This document shows positions 1 to 6,095 of a stretch of DNA of 6,928 nucleotides, in pieces. The position numbers were made by a program, and so were the translations under genes. Location: contig DMPJ01000252.1 in the NCBI GenBank assembly GCA_003456035.1, forward strand, positions 1 through 6,928, read 5' to 3'. The notes beneath the pieces are model-generated. The model saw nothing but the letters and a program-made list of their open reading frames with translations, was not told where the DNA came from and ran no database searches. This stretch comes from Planktothrix sp. UBA8402 (GTDB taxonomy: Bacteria > Cyanobacteriota > Cyanobacteriia > Cyanobacteriales > Microcoleaceae). Position 1 is the stretch's first letter; the number at the start of each line of letters is the position of its first letter.

Positions 1-388
1 TTTGCATCATCAATGGTATTGTCGATATGGAGAAATAGATTTAATTGGATTAGAAACCGGAAAACAGGGAATTTTGACTTTAAGTTTTATTGAAGTAAAA
101 ACCCGCAGTCAAAGGAATTGGGATCTGGGGGGACTATTAGCAATTACTCCCAGTAAGCAAGCCAAAATAATTCAATCAGCCGAATTATTTCTAAGCGATC
201 GCCCCCATTTAATAGAATATCCTTGTCGGTTTGATGTAGCTTTAGTAAGTTGCGATCACCAATCAAATCAAATTTCTGTCTCTGACAAAATTCCCAGCTT
301 TTCTCCTCCTATAAAAATCGGTCAGCCTCTGTTTATAAATGGCTACCGACTAATTCTACAAGATTATATTGAATCAGCATTTAGCTAG
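1..388 (+). CDS. YraN/UPF0102 family nuclease-fold protein, 5'-truncated
   Basis: This is the C-terminal 128 codons of a YraN-like protein (frame from base 2). The reading frame is already inside the family's core at the window edge: YGEIDLIG is followed by FIEVKTR, the two conserved blocks that carry the PD-(D/E)XK-type acidic residues (E11, D13, E31 and K33 counted from base 2). A later CRFDVALVS block also fits. The TTG at base 2 is therefore an internal codon, not a start; the usual N-terminal helix lies upstream. The family is related to Holliday-junction resolvase/RecB-type nucleases, but its cellular role is not settled. The tail (YRLILQDYIESAF) extends beyond the E. coli-type protein and, from memory, is common in cyanobacterial members. 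A HIP1 octamer lies inside the gene at 195-202. The gene converges on the next one with a 35-bp gap and no clear terminator. Confidence 0.88.
   Translation, partial: LHHQWYCRYGEIDLIGLETGKQGILTLSFIEVKTRSQRNWDLGGLLAITPSKQAKIIQSAELFLSDRPHLIEYPCRFDVALVSCDHQSNQISVSDKIPSFSPPIKIGQPLFINGYRLILQDYIESAFS
195..202. repeat. HIP1 octamer
   Basis: GCGATCGC, the highly iterated palindrome of many cyanobacterial genomes, lies within the yraN-like gene. It supports a cyanobacterial origin of the left side. Confidence 0.8.
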
Positions 389-423
389 TTAGAGACAGTT
401 GAAATGTTAACCGAAATTCTTTA

Positions 424-813
424 TTAAGCCAAGGCTTCGGGACAATAACCTAAACCCCTAACAAATTGGGTTCGGAAAGACTCAACATCTTCGCGGTTAG
501 GAATACCATGGGAGACAACGGCCACTTGGTAGCGACGCATGACACTGAGGGGAGATTGTCCGGTTTCCAGACCCCAAAGGGCCATTAAAATTCGCATATC
601 GGGTTCGTAGGGAATACCCAATTCGTGCATAAAAGCTCTAAAGTCCCCGTGTTCCTGTGGTGTGAGATATTGACACATTTTGACTTTCACAATCCAGCCA
701 TCAATTTGGTGAATCACCGTAATAAACTGAACCGGGAAAGAATGATTTGAGCATAGGAAGTCTATTACTCTGAGGGTAAGACTTGTATTAGCTAGGTAGT
801 AAAGGTATTCCAT
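424..813 (-). CDS. Conserved-looking small protein of unknown function
   Basis: A 129-residue protein that I do not recognise. The start is well supported: an AGGAG Shine-Dalgarno at 821-825 on the minus strand sits 7 nt before the ATG. No signal peptide, cysteine cluster or convincing membrane span is visible. The N-terminal third (residues 1-45) is hydrophobic and beta-like. The remainder (from about 46, MCQYLTPQEHGDF) is mixed helical, with several acidic residues and a conserved-looking end (FVRGLGYCPEALA). Balanced composition and a good ribosome site argue for a real gene. An alternative shorter start at Met46 lacks an equally good ribosome site. It is convergent with the yraN-like gene and divergent from queA across about 400 bp, so it is probably transcribed alone. 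Its leader can fold into a hairpin (see 837-897). Function should stay open; I cannot exclude that it belongs to a named cyanobacterial DUF family. Confidence 0.72.
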   Translation of the reverse strand: MEYLYYLANTSLTLRVIDFLCSNHSFPVQFITVIHQIDGWIVKVKMCQYLTPQEHGDFRAFMHELGIPYEPDMRILMALWGLETGQSPLSVMRRYQVAVVSHGIPNREDVESFRTQFVRGLGYCPEALA

Positions 814-836
814 CGGTGATCTCCTGCATGATTGTT

Positions 837-897
837 CCGCTTTGTTTGTTGCTTAAGTCCAGCCACCGAATCCTGCAACAAAGAGCAATAGGAGCGG
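837..897 (-). promoter_or_regulatory. Possible structured 5' leader of the 424-813 gene
   Basis: On the minus strand, GCAACAAA at 845-852 pairs perfectly with TTTGTTGC at 875-882 (8 bp, 22-nt loop). An outer CCGCT/AGCGG pair (893-897 with 837-841) extends it across an asymmetric internal loop. In addition, CTCCT at 890-894 is complementary to the AGGAG ribosome site at 821-825, and this pairing competes with the outer stem because they share bases 893-894. This could be a switchable leader, but nothing ties it to a known riboswitch family and chance pairing is possible. Confidence 0.3.
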
Positions 898-1007
898 TAT
901 TTGTGCTCGTCCTGTATACCTTTTATCCAGGTCTGGGATGGAAACGGAGCCAAAAATGATGGGACTGTTCTAAACACCAGATTGGTAGGTAACATAACCT
1001 TATACCT

Positions 1008-1013
1008 ATTATA
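1008..1013 (-). promoter_or_regulatory. Candidate -10 element for the 424-813 gene
   Basis: A consensus TATAAT reads on the minus strand here, about 195 bp before the start codon. No good -35 hexamer lies 16-18 bp upstream, so this is only a weak promoter candidate. If used, it would place the leader hairpin in the mRNA. Confidence 0.25.
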
Positions 1014-1172
1014 TTGACAAGATTAAGGATAATAAGATAGGGGAAAAGCACCCGATTTTCTCTGGGGGATTTTACCCAAGTCAAGAACCAGGAATTGATC
1101 GGGATCAAAGCCAAACCTATTAAGATCAGGATGGGGATCGGCAAATATTAGTTAGTTTGTCGTGAGAGAATG

Positions 1173-1178
1173 TATAAA
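1173..1178 (+). promoter_or_regulatory. Candidate -10 element for queA
   Basis: TATAAA lies 31 bp before the queA ATG. No convincing -35 is seen (TTAGTT at 1148-1153 is a poor match at 19-bp spacing). Transcription from here would begin near 1185, downstream of the in-frame GTG at 1162, which supports the ATG at 1210 as the true start. Confidence 0.25.
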
Positions 1179-1209
1179 AACAATTTTTGCTAAAGGACAA
1201 TTAGGGAAA

Positions 1210-2355
1210 ATGGATCAGTTAGATTATCAGTTAGAAAGCTATAACTACGAACTTCCAGAAGAACGTATTGCTCAAAATCCAGTTGTACCAAGGGATAACT
1301 CCCGTCTGTTGGTGGTGGATTCTCTAATTTCCCATCGCCACTGTCTGTTTAAAGACTTACCGGAATTTCTTAGACCAGGGGATTTACTGGTATTAAATAA
1401 TACCCGTGTACTTCCGGCTCGTCTGTATGGACACAAAAGTAGTGGGGCGGCGGTGGAGGTATTATTACTGGAAGAAAAACAGCATAATTGCTGGTTGGCT
1501 TTGGTCAAACCGGGTAAAAAATTTAAACCGGGTTCTGTAATTGAGTTTGAACTTAATCCTTTATCAAAAAATAAGTTTAATTGTCAAAATTTGCGAGCGA
1601 CGGTATTAGAAACCAATGGAGAAACCGGGGGAAGATTATTAAAATTTGACCTAGCACCAGGGAAGTCTCTGATTCCGTTTTTAGAGATGTTTGGAAATAT
1701 TCCGTTTCCTCCTTATGTTACCAAAACAGAAGCCTTACCCGAACAATATCAAACAATTTATGCAGAACGTTCCGGGGCGGTAGCCGCACCGACGGCGGGG
1801 TTACATTTCACAGAGGAATTATTTCAGCGTTTACAATCAAAAGGAATTGATCAAACCTGTTTAACTTTGCACGTTGGAGTTGGAACTTTTCGACCTGTGG
1901 AAGTAGATAATATTATCGAACATCAAATGCACGGAGAATGGATTAACGTTTCGGCGGAAACCTTTGAAAAAATCGAAAAAACCAAAGCCTCCGGGGGGAG
2001 AGTAATTGCGGTAGGAACCACGTCTGTAAGGGCATTAGAAGGGGCTGCGATCGCACTTTCTGAAAAATCTATATCAACAGAAAACCATAAGGAATCGGCT
2101 TTTACAGGCTATTGTGGGAAGACAAGTATTTTTATTTATCCTGGATATAAATGGCAGATAATTGATGGATTAATTACTAATTTTCACTTACCTAAATCTA
2201 GTTTATTAATGTTAGTTTCGGCATTAATTGGACGAGAAAGGTTACTAAATTTATATCAACAGGTATTAGAAGAACCTGCTAATCAATTCGGACAACAATA
2301 TCGGTTTTATTCCTTTGGGGATGCGATGTTTATTTTGCCGGAAAGTGTTTTATAG
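1210..2355 (+). CDS. queA: S-adenosylmethionine:tRNA ribosyltransferase-isomerase
   Basis: QueA transfers and isomerises the ribosyl moiety of S-adenosylmethionine onto 7-aminomethyl-7-deazaguanine in the wobble position of GUN-anticodon tRNAs, giving epoxyqueuosine in the cytoplasm. The 381-residue product carries family blocks in order: YELPEERIAQNP (13-24), LNNTRVLPAR (62-71), GNIPFPPYV (162-170), YAERSGAVAAPTAGLHF (184-200), LTLHVGVGTFRPV (218-230), GTTSVRALE (269-277), IFIYPGY (307-313) and DGLITNFHLP (319-328). The frame is open from a GTG at 1162, but the ATG at 1210 places the protein start where QueA proteins normally begin, with AAAGGA about 12 nt before it and AGGG closer in. The length is slightly above E. 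coli QueA, partly from a loop at about 285-300. A HIP1 octamer encodes part of residues 279-282. No other queuosine gene is present nearby. Confidence 0.97.
   Translation: MDQLDYQLESYNYELPEERIAQNPVVPRDNSRLLVVDSLISHRHCLFKDLPEFLRPGDLLVLNNTRVLPARLYGHKSSGAAVEVLLLEEKQHNCWLALVKPGKKFKPGSVIEFELNPLSKNKFNCQNLRATVLETNGETGGRLLKFDLAPGKSLIPFLEMFGNIPFPPYVTKTEALPEQYQTIYAERSGAVAAPTAGLHFTEELFQRLQSKGIDQTCLTLHVGVGTFRPVEVDNIIEHQMHGEWINVSAETFEKIEKTKASGGRVIAVGTTSVRALEGAAIALSEKSISTENHKESAFTGYCGKTSIFIYPGYKWQIIDGLITNFHLPKSSLLMLVSALIGRERLLNLYQQVLEEPANQFGQQYRFYSFGDAMFILPESVL
2047..2054. repeat. HIP1 octamer
   Basis: The second GCGATCGC in the window, inside queA. None is found from 2055 to the right end. Confidence 0.8.
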
Positions 2356-2396
2356 CAGTTCTTGTGGCTATGTTGACAAGGGTTAGGTCTAATTTA

Positions 2397-2422
2397 ACCA
2401 CAAAGATACAAAGACACAAAGA
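2397..2422 (+). repeat. Solo array of the 8-bp CACAAAGA repeat
   Basis: Three head-to-tail octamers, CACAAAGA, TACAAAGA and CACAAAGA, start at 2399 and are preceded by AC. The same three-unit structure brackets the GxxExxY gene (6068-6091 and, inverted, 6509-6532). Here it stands between the queA stop and its terminator with no gene attached. Confidence 0.75.
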
Positions 2423-2434
2423 AGTTGTCAGATC

Positions 2435-2493
2435 AAATAAAAGTGATCCTTCTTTGATTTTAGCAAAAAAAGATCACTTTTATTTTCTTTTTT
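2435..2493 (+). terminator. Intrinsic terminator of queA, possibly bidirectional
   Basis: A perfect 14-bp inverted repeat (AAATAAAAGTGATC at 2435-2448, its complement at 2472-2485) encloses a 23-nt loop and is followed on the plus strand by a T-rich tract to 2493. The stem is AT-rich with a GTGATC core. It lies between two convergent genes and could also stop transcription of the CHAP gene, although the U-tract on that side is only the stem's own T-rich end. Confidence 0.75.
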
Positions 2494-2494
2494 A

Positions 2495-2532
2495 CCCCCG
2501 ACTTTGAAAACACCCGGCTTTTTTAGGGGGGG
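2495..2532 (-). repeat. C/G-run inverted repeat after the CHAP gene
   Basis: CCCCC at 2495-2499 faces a run of seven G at 2526-2532 across 26 bp that include AAGCCGGG on the minus strand. It begins 8 bp past the CHAP stop codon and could form a GC-capped hairpin in that mRNA, but no U-tract follows on the minus strand. It is best read as a small palindromic intergenic element or part of a compound terminator. Confidence 0.4.
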
Positions 2533-2540
2533 AATTAAAA

Positions 2541-3137
2541 TTACGACTTGTTTTTTTTCCCAATTAATTTATCAACTAAATTGTTATGATAATTTGGTGG
2601 GACTTTAACAACTTCACGCTTGGGCGGTGCGGGGGCGGGAGTTGCGGGACGGGAGGCTTGAGTTTGAGTCGGGGTGGGATTAGTATAGGGTGGACGTCCA
2701 AAGCCTAAAATCAGATCCGAGGTTCGTGTTCGACGCATGACTTGACCCCCATTGGAATCATTGCCGACTGCTGTATTGCCCTCAATACTGATAATACTGC
2801 CATCGGATTTAACCGATTCTACGATCCCAACATGATCCGCAATTCCATCCCCTCGCCAACAGAAAAAGACCACATCCCCGACTTTAGGACGATCAAACCA
2901 TTGGCCACGTTGTCTAAACCAGGAGACGCCATCGGGACAGTAGGCGAAACCTTGGGAGCTTCTAATGGGTAGAGGTAACCTGATTTTATCAAAACAATAG
3001 GAGACAAAAATTGCACACCAAGGAACGTAATTCATTCCGTACCATTGACCGTACTTATTGCCATTACTACCAGGGGGATGTTCAGTATATCCAACTTCAC
3101 CAGCAGCAATACTAATTAAATTAGCGACAGTTGCCAT
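2541..3137 (-). CDS. CHAP-domain peptidoglycan hydrolase-like protein
   Basis: The 198-residue product has a CHAP (NlpC/P60-like cysteine amidase/peptidase) domain at about 5-150. The visible catalytic set is Cys41 in the PWCAIFVSYCF block, His102 in ADHVGIVES and Glu119 or Asn121 in the IEGNT motif; GEVGYTEHPPGSNGNKYG (13-30) is a typical lead-in. Such enzymes cut peptide or amide bonds of peptidoglycan. A Pro/Thr/Ala-rich linker (about 152-178) leads to a basic tail ending in LVDKLIGKKNKS. There is no signal peptide or membrane segment, so export would need lysis, a holin or a specialised secretion system; the architecture resembles phage endolysins and related chromosomal enzymes. The start is supported by GGAG (3145-3148) 7 nt before the ATG. 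No phage or secretion gene is adjacent. The hppD-like gene lies 229 bp upstream, so co-transcription is unlikely. Confidence 0.88.
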   Translation of the reverse strand: MATVANLISIAAGEVGYTEHPPGSNGNKYGQWYGMNYVPWCAIFVSYCFDKIRLPLPIRSSQGFAYCPDGVSWFRQRGQWFDRPKVGDVVFFCWRGDGIADHVGIVESVKSDGSIISIEGNTAVGNDSNGGQVMRRTRTSDLILGFGRPPYTNPTPTQTQASRPATPAPAPPKREVVKVPPNYHNNLVDKLIGKKNKS

Positions 3138-3320
3138 AGGACTTCTCCAAAATTTTAGATTTAGTCGGGATTGAGTAGGCTGATCAGTGCGCTACTTGTT
3201 AATTTTGGGATTAGATTTTCCTCTTGAGCTAAAACTATTTTATATGAAATCCTTAAATTAGTGCCACAGACCCGATCAGATTCAGACTTTCCATCAAAAA
3301 TTCCTATTCCCTAGAAATGC

Positions 3321-3354
3321 GGGCAATAGGGAAGAAGACTCTTATCTATTGCCC
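3321..3354 (-). repeat. Hairpin just after the hppD-like gene
   Basis: GGGCAATAG (3321-3329) and CTATTGCCC (3346-3354) form a perfect 9-bp stem with a 16-nt loop. A longer-range alternative of 11 bp pairs GCAATAGGGAA (3323-3333) with TTCCCTATTGC (3370-3380). The arms are made from the same heptamer as the neighbouring tandem repeat, one copy inverted. It lies 13 bp past the stop codon and may protect the mRNA 3' end or terminate, but no immediate U-tract follows on the minus strand. Confidence 0.5.
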
Positions 3355-3382
3355 ATTGCCCATTGCCTATTCCCTATTGCTA
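3348..3382. repeat. Heptanucleotide short tandem repeat (period 7)
   Basis: Five consecutive 7-mers: ATTGCCC, ATTGCCC, ATTGCCT, ATTCCCT and ATTGCTA. This is the short tandemly repeated repetitive (STRR) type common between cyanobacterial genes. A related copy, CTATTCCCTA, occurs at 3304-3313. The array overlaps the end of the hppD-like gene and supplies its stop codon. Confidence 0.8.
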
Positions 3383-4464
3383 TAAGTCTGATTAGCGCGT
3401 TTAATTTGTTCCCTTTCTATGGCTTCAAATAAGGCTCTAAAATTGCCTTCTCCAAAACCTTGAGCTTGTCTGATTTGACCTTGAATGGTGCAAATTTTTC
3501 GTTCAATAAATTCAAAGAAAAATGTCGGTTGTTCAAAAATAGGTTGGGTAAAAATTTGTAATAGCATCGCTTCCGGGTTTGATGGTTCCCAATCTGCTAA
3601 GATTTGGTTAACTTTTAATGCTTCCCAATTAACTAACAATGGTTGGTGATTCCAACGTTTTTGTAATTCCAGATAATATTCATCTGGAACCGTCAAAAAA
3701 GATAATCCTCTTAGTTTTACATGATTAACTTGTTGGACTAAATCTAAGGTTTTTAGGGCAATATGTTGAATCCCTGAACCTCTATTTATATCTAAAAATT
3801 CTTGAATTTGAGAATTTTTAGATGCGGGTTCATTGATTGGTAACTGCACTTGACCTTGGGAATGAACCATAACTTGACTTTGTAATCCAGAGCGTTCAGT
3901 TTGGATATCAAAACTTTGTTTAGGTTGAAATCCTAAATTATTTTGATACCAAGAAATGGCTGTTTTTAAGTCTCCAGATTCTACATTTAAAACCACATGA
4001 TCAATATTCAGTATATCGGGGGAATATCTAGGAATAATATCGGGAAAACCAGGGATAGGTTTGCCTAATATTGTTCCTATTTGTTCGATTAAGGTATGAC
4101 GTAAACCCTGCCATCCTTCTATAGTTAACCATTTTAATTGTCCTCCCAAATAGTCATGAGATTTTAAGGGATAAATCAACCGAACTCCTTGTTTAATAAG
4201 ATGTTCAAGTCTTAATTCTAAATCTTTAACTTCAAAGGCGACGTCTGCAACTCCTGACGGATGAAATTGCAGAAATTCAGTAACAGGACTCTCAATAGTT
4301 AAAGGCGAAGATAATAGGAAATAGACTGAACCTTGACAAACAATTTCTGTTTGGGTATGACCAAGGTTGCGACTGCCAATTCCTTGAAATCCTAGATTTT
4401 GGATAAACCAGTCCCGTGTTCGTTTGGCATCTTGAACATAGAAATGGATATGATTAAACTCCAT
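3367..4464 (-). CDS. 4-hydroxyphenylpyruvate dioxygenase
   Basis: A 365-residue, Fe(II)-dependent HPPD-family enzyme that would convert 4-hydroxyphenylpyruvate to homogentisate, the head-group precursor of tocopherol in cyanobacteria. Two vicinal-oxygen-chelate halves are visible: an N-terminal one (about 2-130, starting FNHIHFYV) and a C-terminal catalytic one (about 152-350). The 2-His-1-Glu metal triad appears intact: His156 (NIDHVVLNV), His234 (GIQHIALKT) and Glu318 (FFFEFIER). LLQIFTQP (301-308) and the GFGEGNFRALFEAIE block (336-350) are further HPPD signatures, the latter distinguishing it from generic glyoxalase-fold proteins. I chose the ATG at 4464 (MEFNHIHFYV) because GGAG lies 4 nt upstream and homologues begin there; the frame stays open 14 codons further up. 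The last four residues (SNRE) and the stop fall in a heptamer repeat. hydroxymandelate synthase is a less likely relative. The NYN gene is 74 bp upstream. Confidence 0.92.
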   Translation of the reverse strand: MEFNHIHFYVQDAKRTRDWFIQNLGFQGIGSRNLGHTQTEIVCQGSVYFLLSSPLTIESPVTEFLQFHPSGVADVAFEVKDLELRLEHLIKQGVRLIYPLKSHDYLGGQLKWLTIEGWQGLRHTLIEQIGTILGKPIPGFPDIIPRYSPDILNIDHVVLNVESGDLKTAISWYQNNLGFQPKQSFDIQTERSGLQSQVMVHSQGQVQLPINEPASKNSQIQEFLDINRGSGIQHIALKTLDLVQQVNHVKLRGLSFLTVPDEYYLELQKRWNHQPLLVNWEALKVNQILADWEPSNPEAMLLQIFTQPIFEQPTFFFEFIERKICTIQGQIRQAQGFGEGNFRALFEAIEREQIKRANQTYSNRE

Positions 4465-4496
4465 AATTCTCCGTTCAATAAGCAACAATATAATTA

Positions 4497-4505
4497 AGTA
4501 TAGCA
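4497..4505 (-). promoter_or_regulatory. Extended -10 promoter candidate for the hppD-like gene
   Basis: TGCTATACT on the minus strand is an extended -10 (TG, one base, TATACT) 33 bp before the chosen ATG, within the 74-bp gap. There is no clear -35, as tolerated for extended -10 promoters. It would allow expression independent of the NYN gene. Confidence 0.4.
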
Positions 4506-4520
4506 AATTATCGTTACTCT

Positions 4521-4544
4521 TGTAGAGACACGCCGTATTTACGG
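4521..4544. repeat. Half-copy of a GTAGAGAC-type palindromic repeat
   Basis: TGTAGAGACACGCC is followed by a short palindrome, CCGTA-TT-TACGG (4533-4544). From memory, many cyanobacterial genomes carry intergenic palindromes starting GTAGAGAC and ending GTCTCTAC; here the closing arm is missing, so this looks like a degenerate remnant. It supplies the stop codon of the NYN-LOTUS gene (4539-4541). Confidence 0.45.
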
Positions 4545-5933
4545 GGAATTTAATTTAACTCTCCAATCTTTGTCGGTTTTGTCTAAATTAAAAGCAGTGC
4601 TTAAATTTAAGAGCTTTTGGAAATTGCCTGCTAATTTTAATTTTTTAATAATTTTAGTAATAGGAATACCATACTTTTGATAAAATTGGGTTCCTAAAAT
4701 AGACAGAGGAACATTATCCTCCGATGAATTTAAAGTTAATTCTTTGATAATTTTAACTAAGGCATTTTCTAAATCTTCTAAAGACTCAATTAGAGTTTTT
4801 TGAGATAATTCTGTATCTAATAAAGCGACAGGTTCGATAACAGAAGATTGAATCTCGAATAGGGTGACATAACTGGGAGATTTTTCTGAAGATTTATGGA
4901 CTACAAAAATATGGGGATTTTTGACAAATATATCTCTGGCTTGATAATCTGAAAAATGGGCGGCGACTACTTGACTAATGGTTAAATTGTAGGCATCTTT
5001 ATATAAAATATCTACTCGATTAAGTTTAATCCATTGACAGTGAGAGCGTTTTTGTTCTAGTTTAATAATCTCTTGTAATTGTAGAATAAATTGATCTAAA
5101 GTGGGAATTTCAGGAGCGGTTGTTAAAGAATAGGTATTAATTTGACTGGTGCGGGTATTCAGCACTGTAATCTTAGCTTTATTTTTAGTAACTTGATAAA
5201 CGGTTAAACCATGAGTTTGTAGTGCATTGCACAAATGAGTTAAGCCTTGATCAGAAGAACAAACCAAAACTTCTTTTGCTGTGGGATAATGAACAAAAAT
5301 AGATGATCCCACCGTTGACATTTTTAAATCAGCGCTATCTTTTCCGGCGGGAACATGAATTAATTGATAACCCCGTTGATGATATTCTAAATCTTTTTTT
5401 CCCATGCTGCGCCAGTTAGCAAAGGCGACTTTAATTTGCATGGGATATAAGCAAATTGTTTCTAAAAATTTCTCCGTTTCTATATCTAAAGTCAGATTTT
5501 CGACATCTAATAATAAAATACTAATTCCGGTTTCCTTAGCACTTCTACCATTAAATAATAAGTGAGAAGGGGAATGATCACCTAGAGGATAATTAGCAAA
5601 TAATACAGCAATATCGGGGTCTGTTAGTTGTTCTAGTTTAGCAATTAAGACTTTATATTCAGGAGAACGTAAGAATTCAACACTAAACAATCGGCTTAGA
5701 TAGGCTTGGAGTTTTACTAATAGTTCCTCTCGATTTCGTGCTTGACTCAACCCCTGATTAAGTTGACGAATCAGTGATGATTGATGTTCAGGTTTTTGCC
5801 AAGGAATATGGCGATAACGGGGATTAATCCAGTTAGGATGTTGAAAGTTCACTAAGGTTCGACAAACATAGTGACTGATGGTAGGAACCACAATGGTTCC
5901 ATTCTCTTGAATTGTGCTGGCTTGCTTAAACAT
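4539..5933 (-). CDS. NYN (LabA/PIN-like) nuclease-domain protein with C-terminal LOTUS/OST-HTH
   Basis: A 464-residue protein with at least three parts. Residues about 1-130 are an unrecognised helical N-terminal region. Residues about 136-250 are an NYN domain of the PIN-like ribonuclease superfamily: ISILLLDVEN (138-146) carries the first acid Asp143 and Asn146, GKDSADLKM (197-205) carries Asp199 and Asp202, and CSSDQGLTHLCNALQTHG (225-242) carries Asp228. About 250-400 is a mixed linker. The end (about 404-460, VPLSILGTQFYQKYG through FQKLLNLSTAFNL to WRVKL) fits a LOTUS/OST-HTH winged helix, an RNA-binding module. Together they suggest an RNA-cleaving or RNA-regulating protein; in Synechococcus the NYN protein LabA affects circadian output, but orthology is not shown here. 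There is no strong ribosome site at the ATG; a good promoter lies 45-72 bp upstream. It is followed by hppD in the same direction. Confidence 0.87.
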   Translation of the reverse strand: MFKQASTIQENGTIVVPTISHYVCRTLVNFQHPNWINPRYRHIPWQKPEHQSSLIRQLNQGLSQARNREELLVKLQAYLSRLFSVEFLRSPEYKVLIAKLEQLTDPDIAVLFANYPLGDHSPSHLLFNGRSAKETGISILLLDVENLTLDIETEKFLETICLYPMQIKVAFANWRSMGKKDLEYHQRGYQLIHVPAGKDSADLKMSTVGSSIFVHYPTAKEVLVCSSDQGLTHLCNALQTHGLTVYQVTKNKAKITVLNTRTSQINTYSLTTAPEIPTLDQFILQLQEIIKLEQKRSHCQWIKLNRVDILYKDAYNLTISQVVAAHFSDYQARDIFVKNPHIFVVHKSSEKSPSYVTLFEIQSSVIEPVALLDTELSQKTLIESLEDLENALVKIIKELTLNSSEDNVPLSILGTQFYQKYGIPITKIIKKLKLAGNFQKLLNLSTAFNLDKTDKDWRVKLNSP

Positions 5934-5977
5934 AACCGATACAAAATGCTAACCATTCTGTCTTGAATCCTAGTAGC

Positions 5978-6005
5978 ATTATGATATTTTACACGAAAAT
6001 GTCAA
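5978..6005 (-). promoter_or_regulatory. Sigma70-type promoter of the NYN-LOTUS gene
   Basis: On the minus strand a perfect TTGACA (6000-6005) is followed 16 bp later by CATAAT (5978-5983; five of six matches). The predicted start of transcription, near 5970, gives a leader of about 37 nt before the ATG at 5933. Confidence 0.6.
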
Positions 6006-6067
6006 CTTTATCTTAAAAAATTACCAGGAAAATTGCAGTTTTTAGTGTTATCAGGTTTTTAAGGAAA

Positions 6068-6091
6068 CACAAAGACACTAAGGCACTAAGA
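6068..6091 (+). repeat. Left 8-bp repeat array flanking the GxxExxY gene
   Basis: Three head-to-tail octamers, CACAAAGA, CACTAAGG and CACTAAGA, end 4 bp before the GxxExxY ATG. The array is matched in inverted orientation by 6509-6532; aligned over 24 positions that include one flanking base, about 19 agree. Confidence 0.8.
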
Positions 6092-6095
6092 AAAA

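Larger units (their letters stand above)
814..1209. other. Divergent intergenic region between the 424-813 gene and queA
   Basis: About 400 bp with no gene I can defend. It contains the ribosome site and a hairpin-forming leader of the minus-strand gene (821-897), a TATAAT hexamer on the minus strand at 1008-1013, a TTGACA on the plus strand at 1014-1019 without a well-spaced -10, and a TATAAA about 30 bp before the queA ATG. Two overlapping minus-strand open frames (792-995 and 923-1144) lack ribosome sites and protein-like composition, so I regard them as chance. Confidence 0.6.

Noticed and set aside
792..995. Minus-strand open frame of 67 codons overlapping the 424-813 gene start
   Set aside because: Composition is not protein-like, and the frame is explained by the leader of the better-supported gene.
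923..1144. Minus-strand hydrophobic open frame of 73 codons from a TTG
   Set aside because: No ribosome site, TTG start, and the hydrophobic stretch arises from repeated GATC/TATT-rich DNA. It overlaps another open frame and promoter-like sequences.
1162..1209. GTG at 1162 as start of queA, adding 16 residues
   Set aside because: The extra residues do not resemble QueA N-termini, and the ATG at 1210 begins at the usual family position.
1272..1508. Minus-strand open frame within queA
   Set aside because: Shadow of a strongly conserved gene on the opposite strand.
2742..3016. Two open frames (2742-2972 plus, 2819-3016 minus) within the CHAP gene
   Set aside because: Both are shadows of the CHAP reading frame, which has intact catalytic motifs and a ribosome site.
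3346..3382. Repeat array considered as a CRISPR
   Set aside because: Units are 7 bp with no spacers, so it is a simple tandem repeat.
4465..4506. Upstream extension of the hppD-like frame (14 residues)
   Set aside because: The extension is hydrophobic, has no ribosome site and covers the extended -10 candidate; the ATG at 4464 has GGAG and the family's normal N-terminus.
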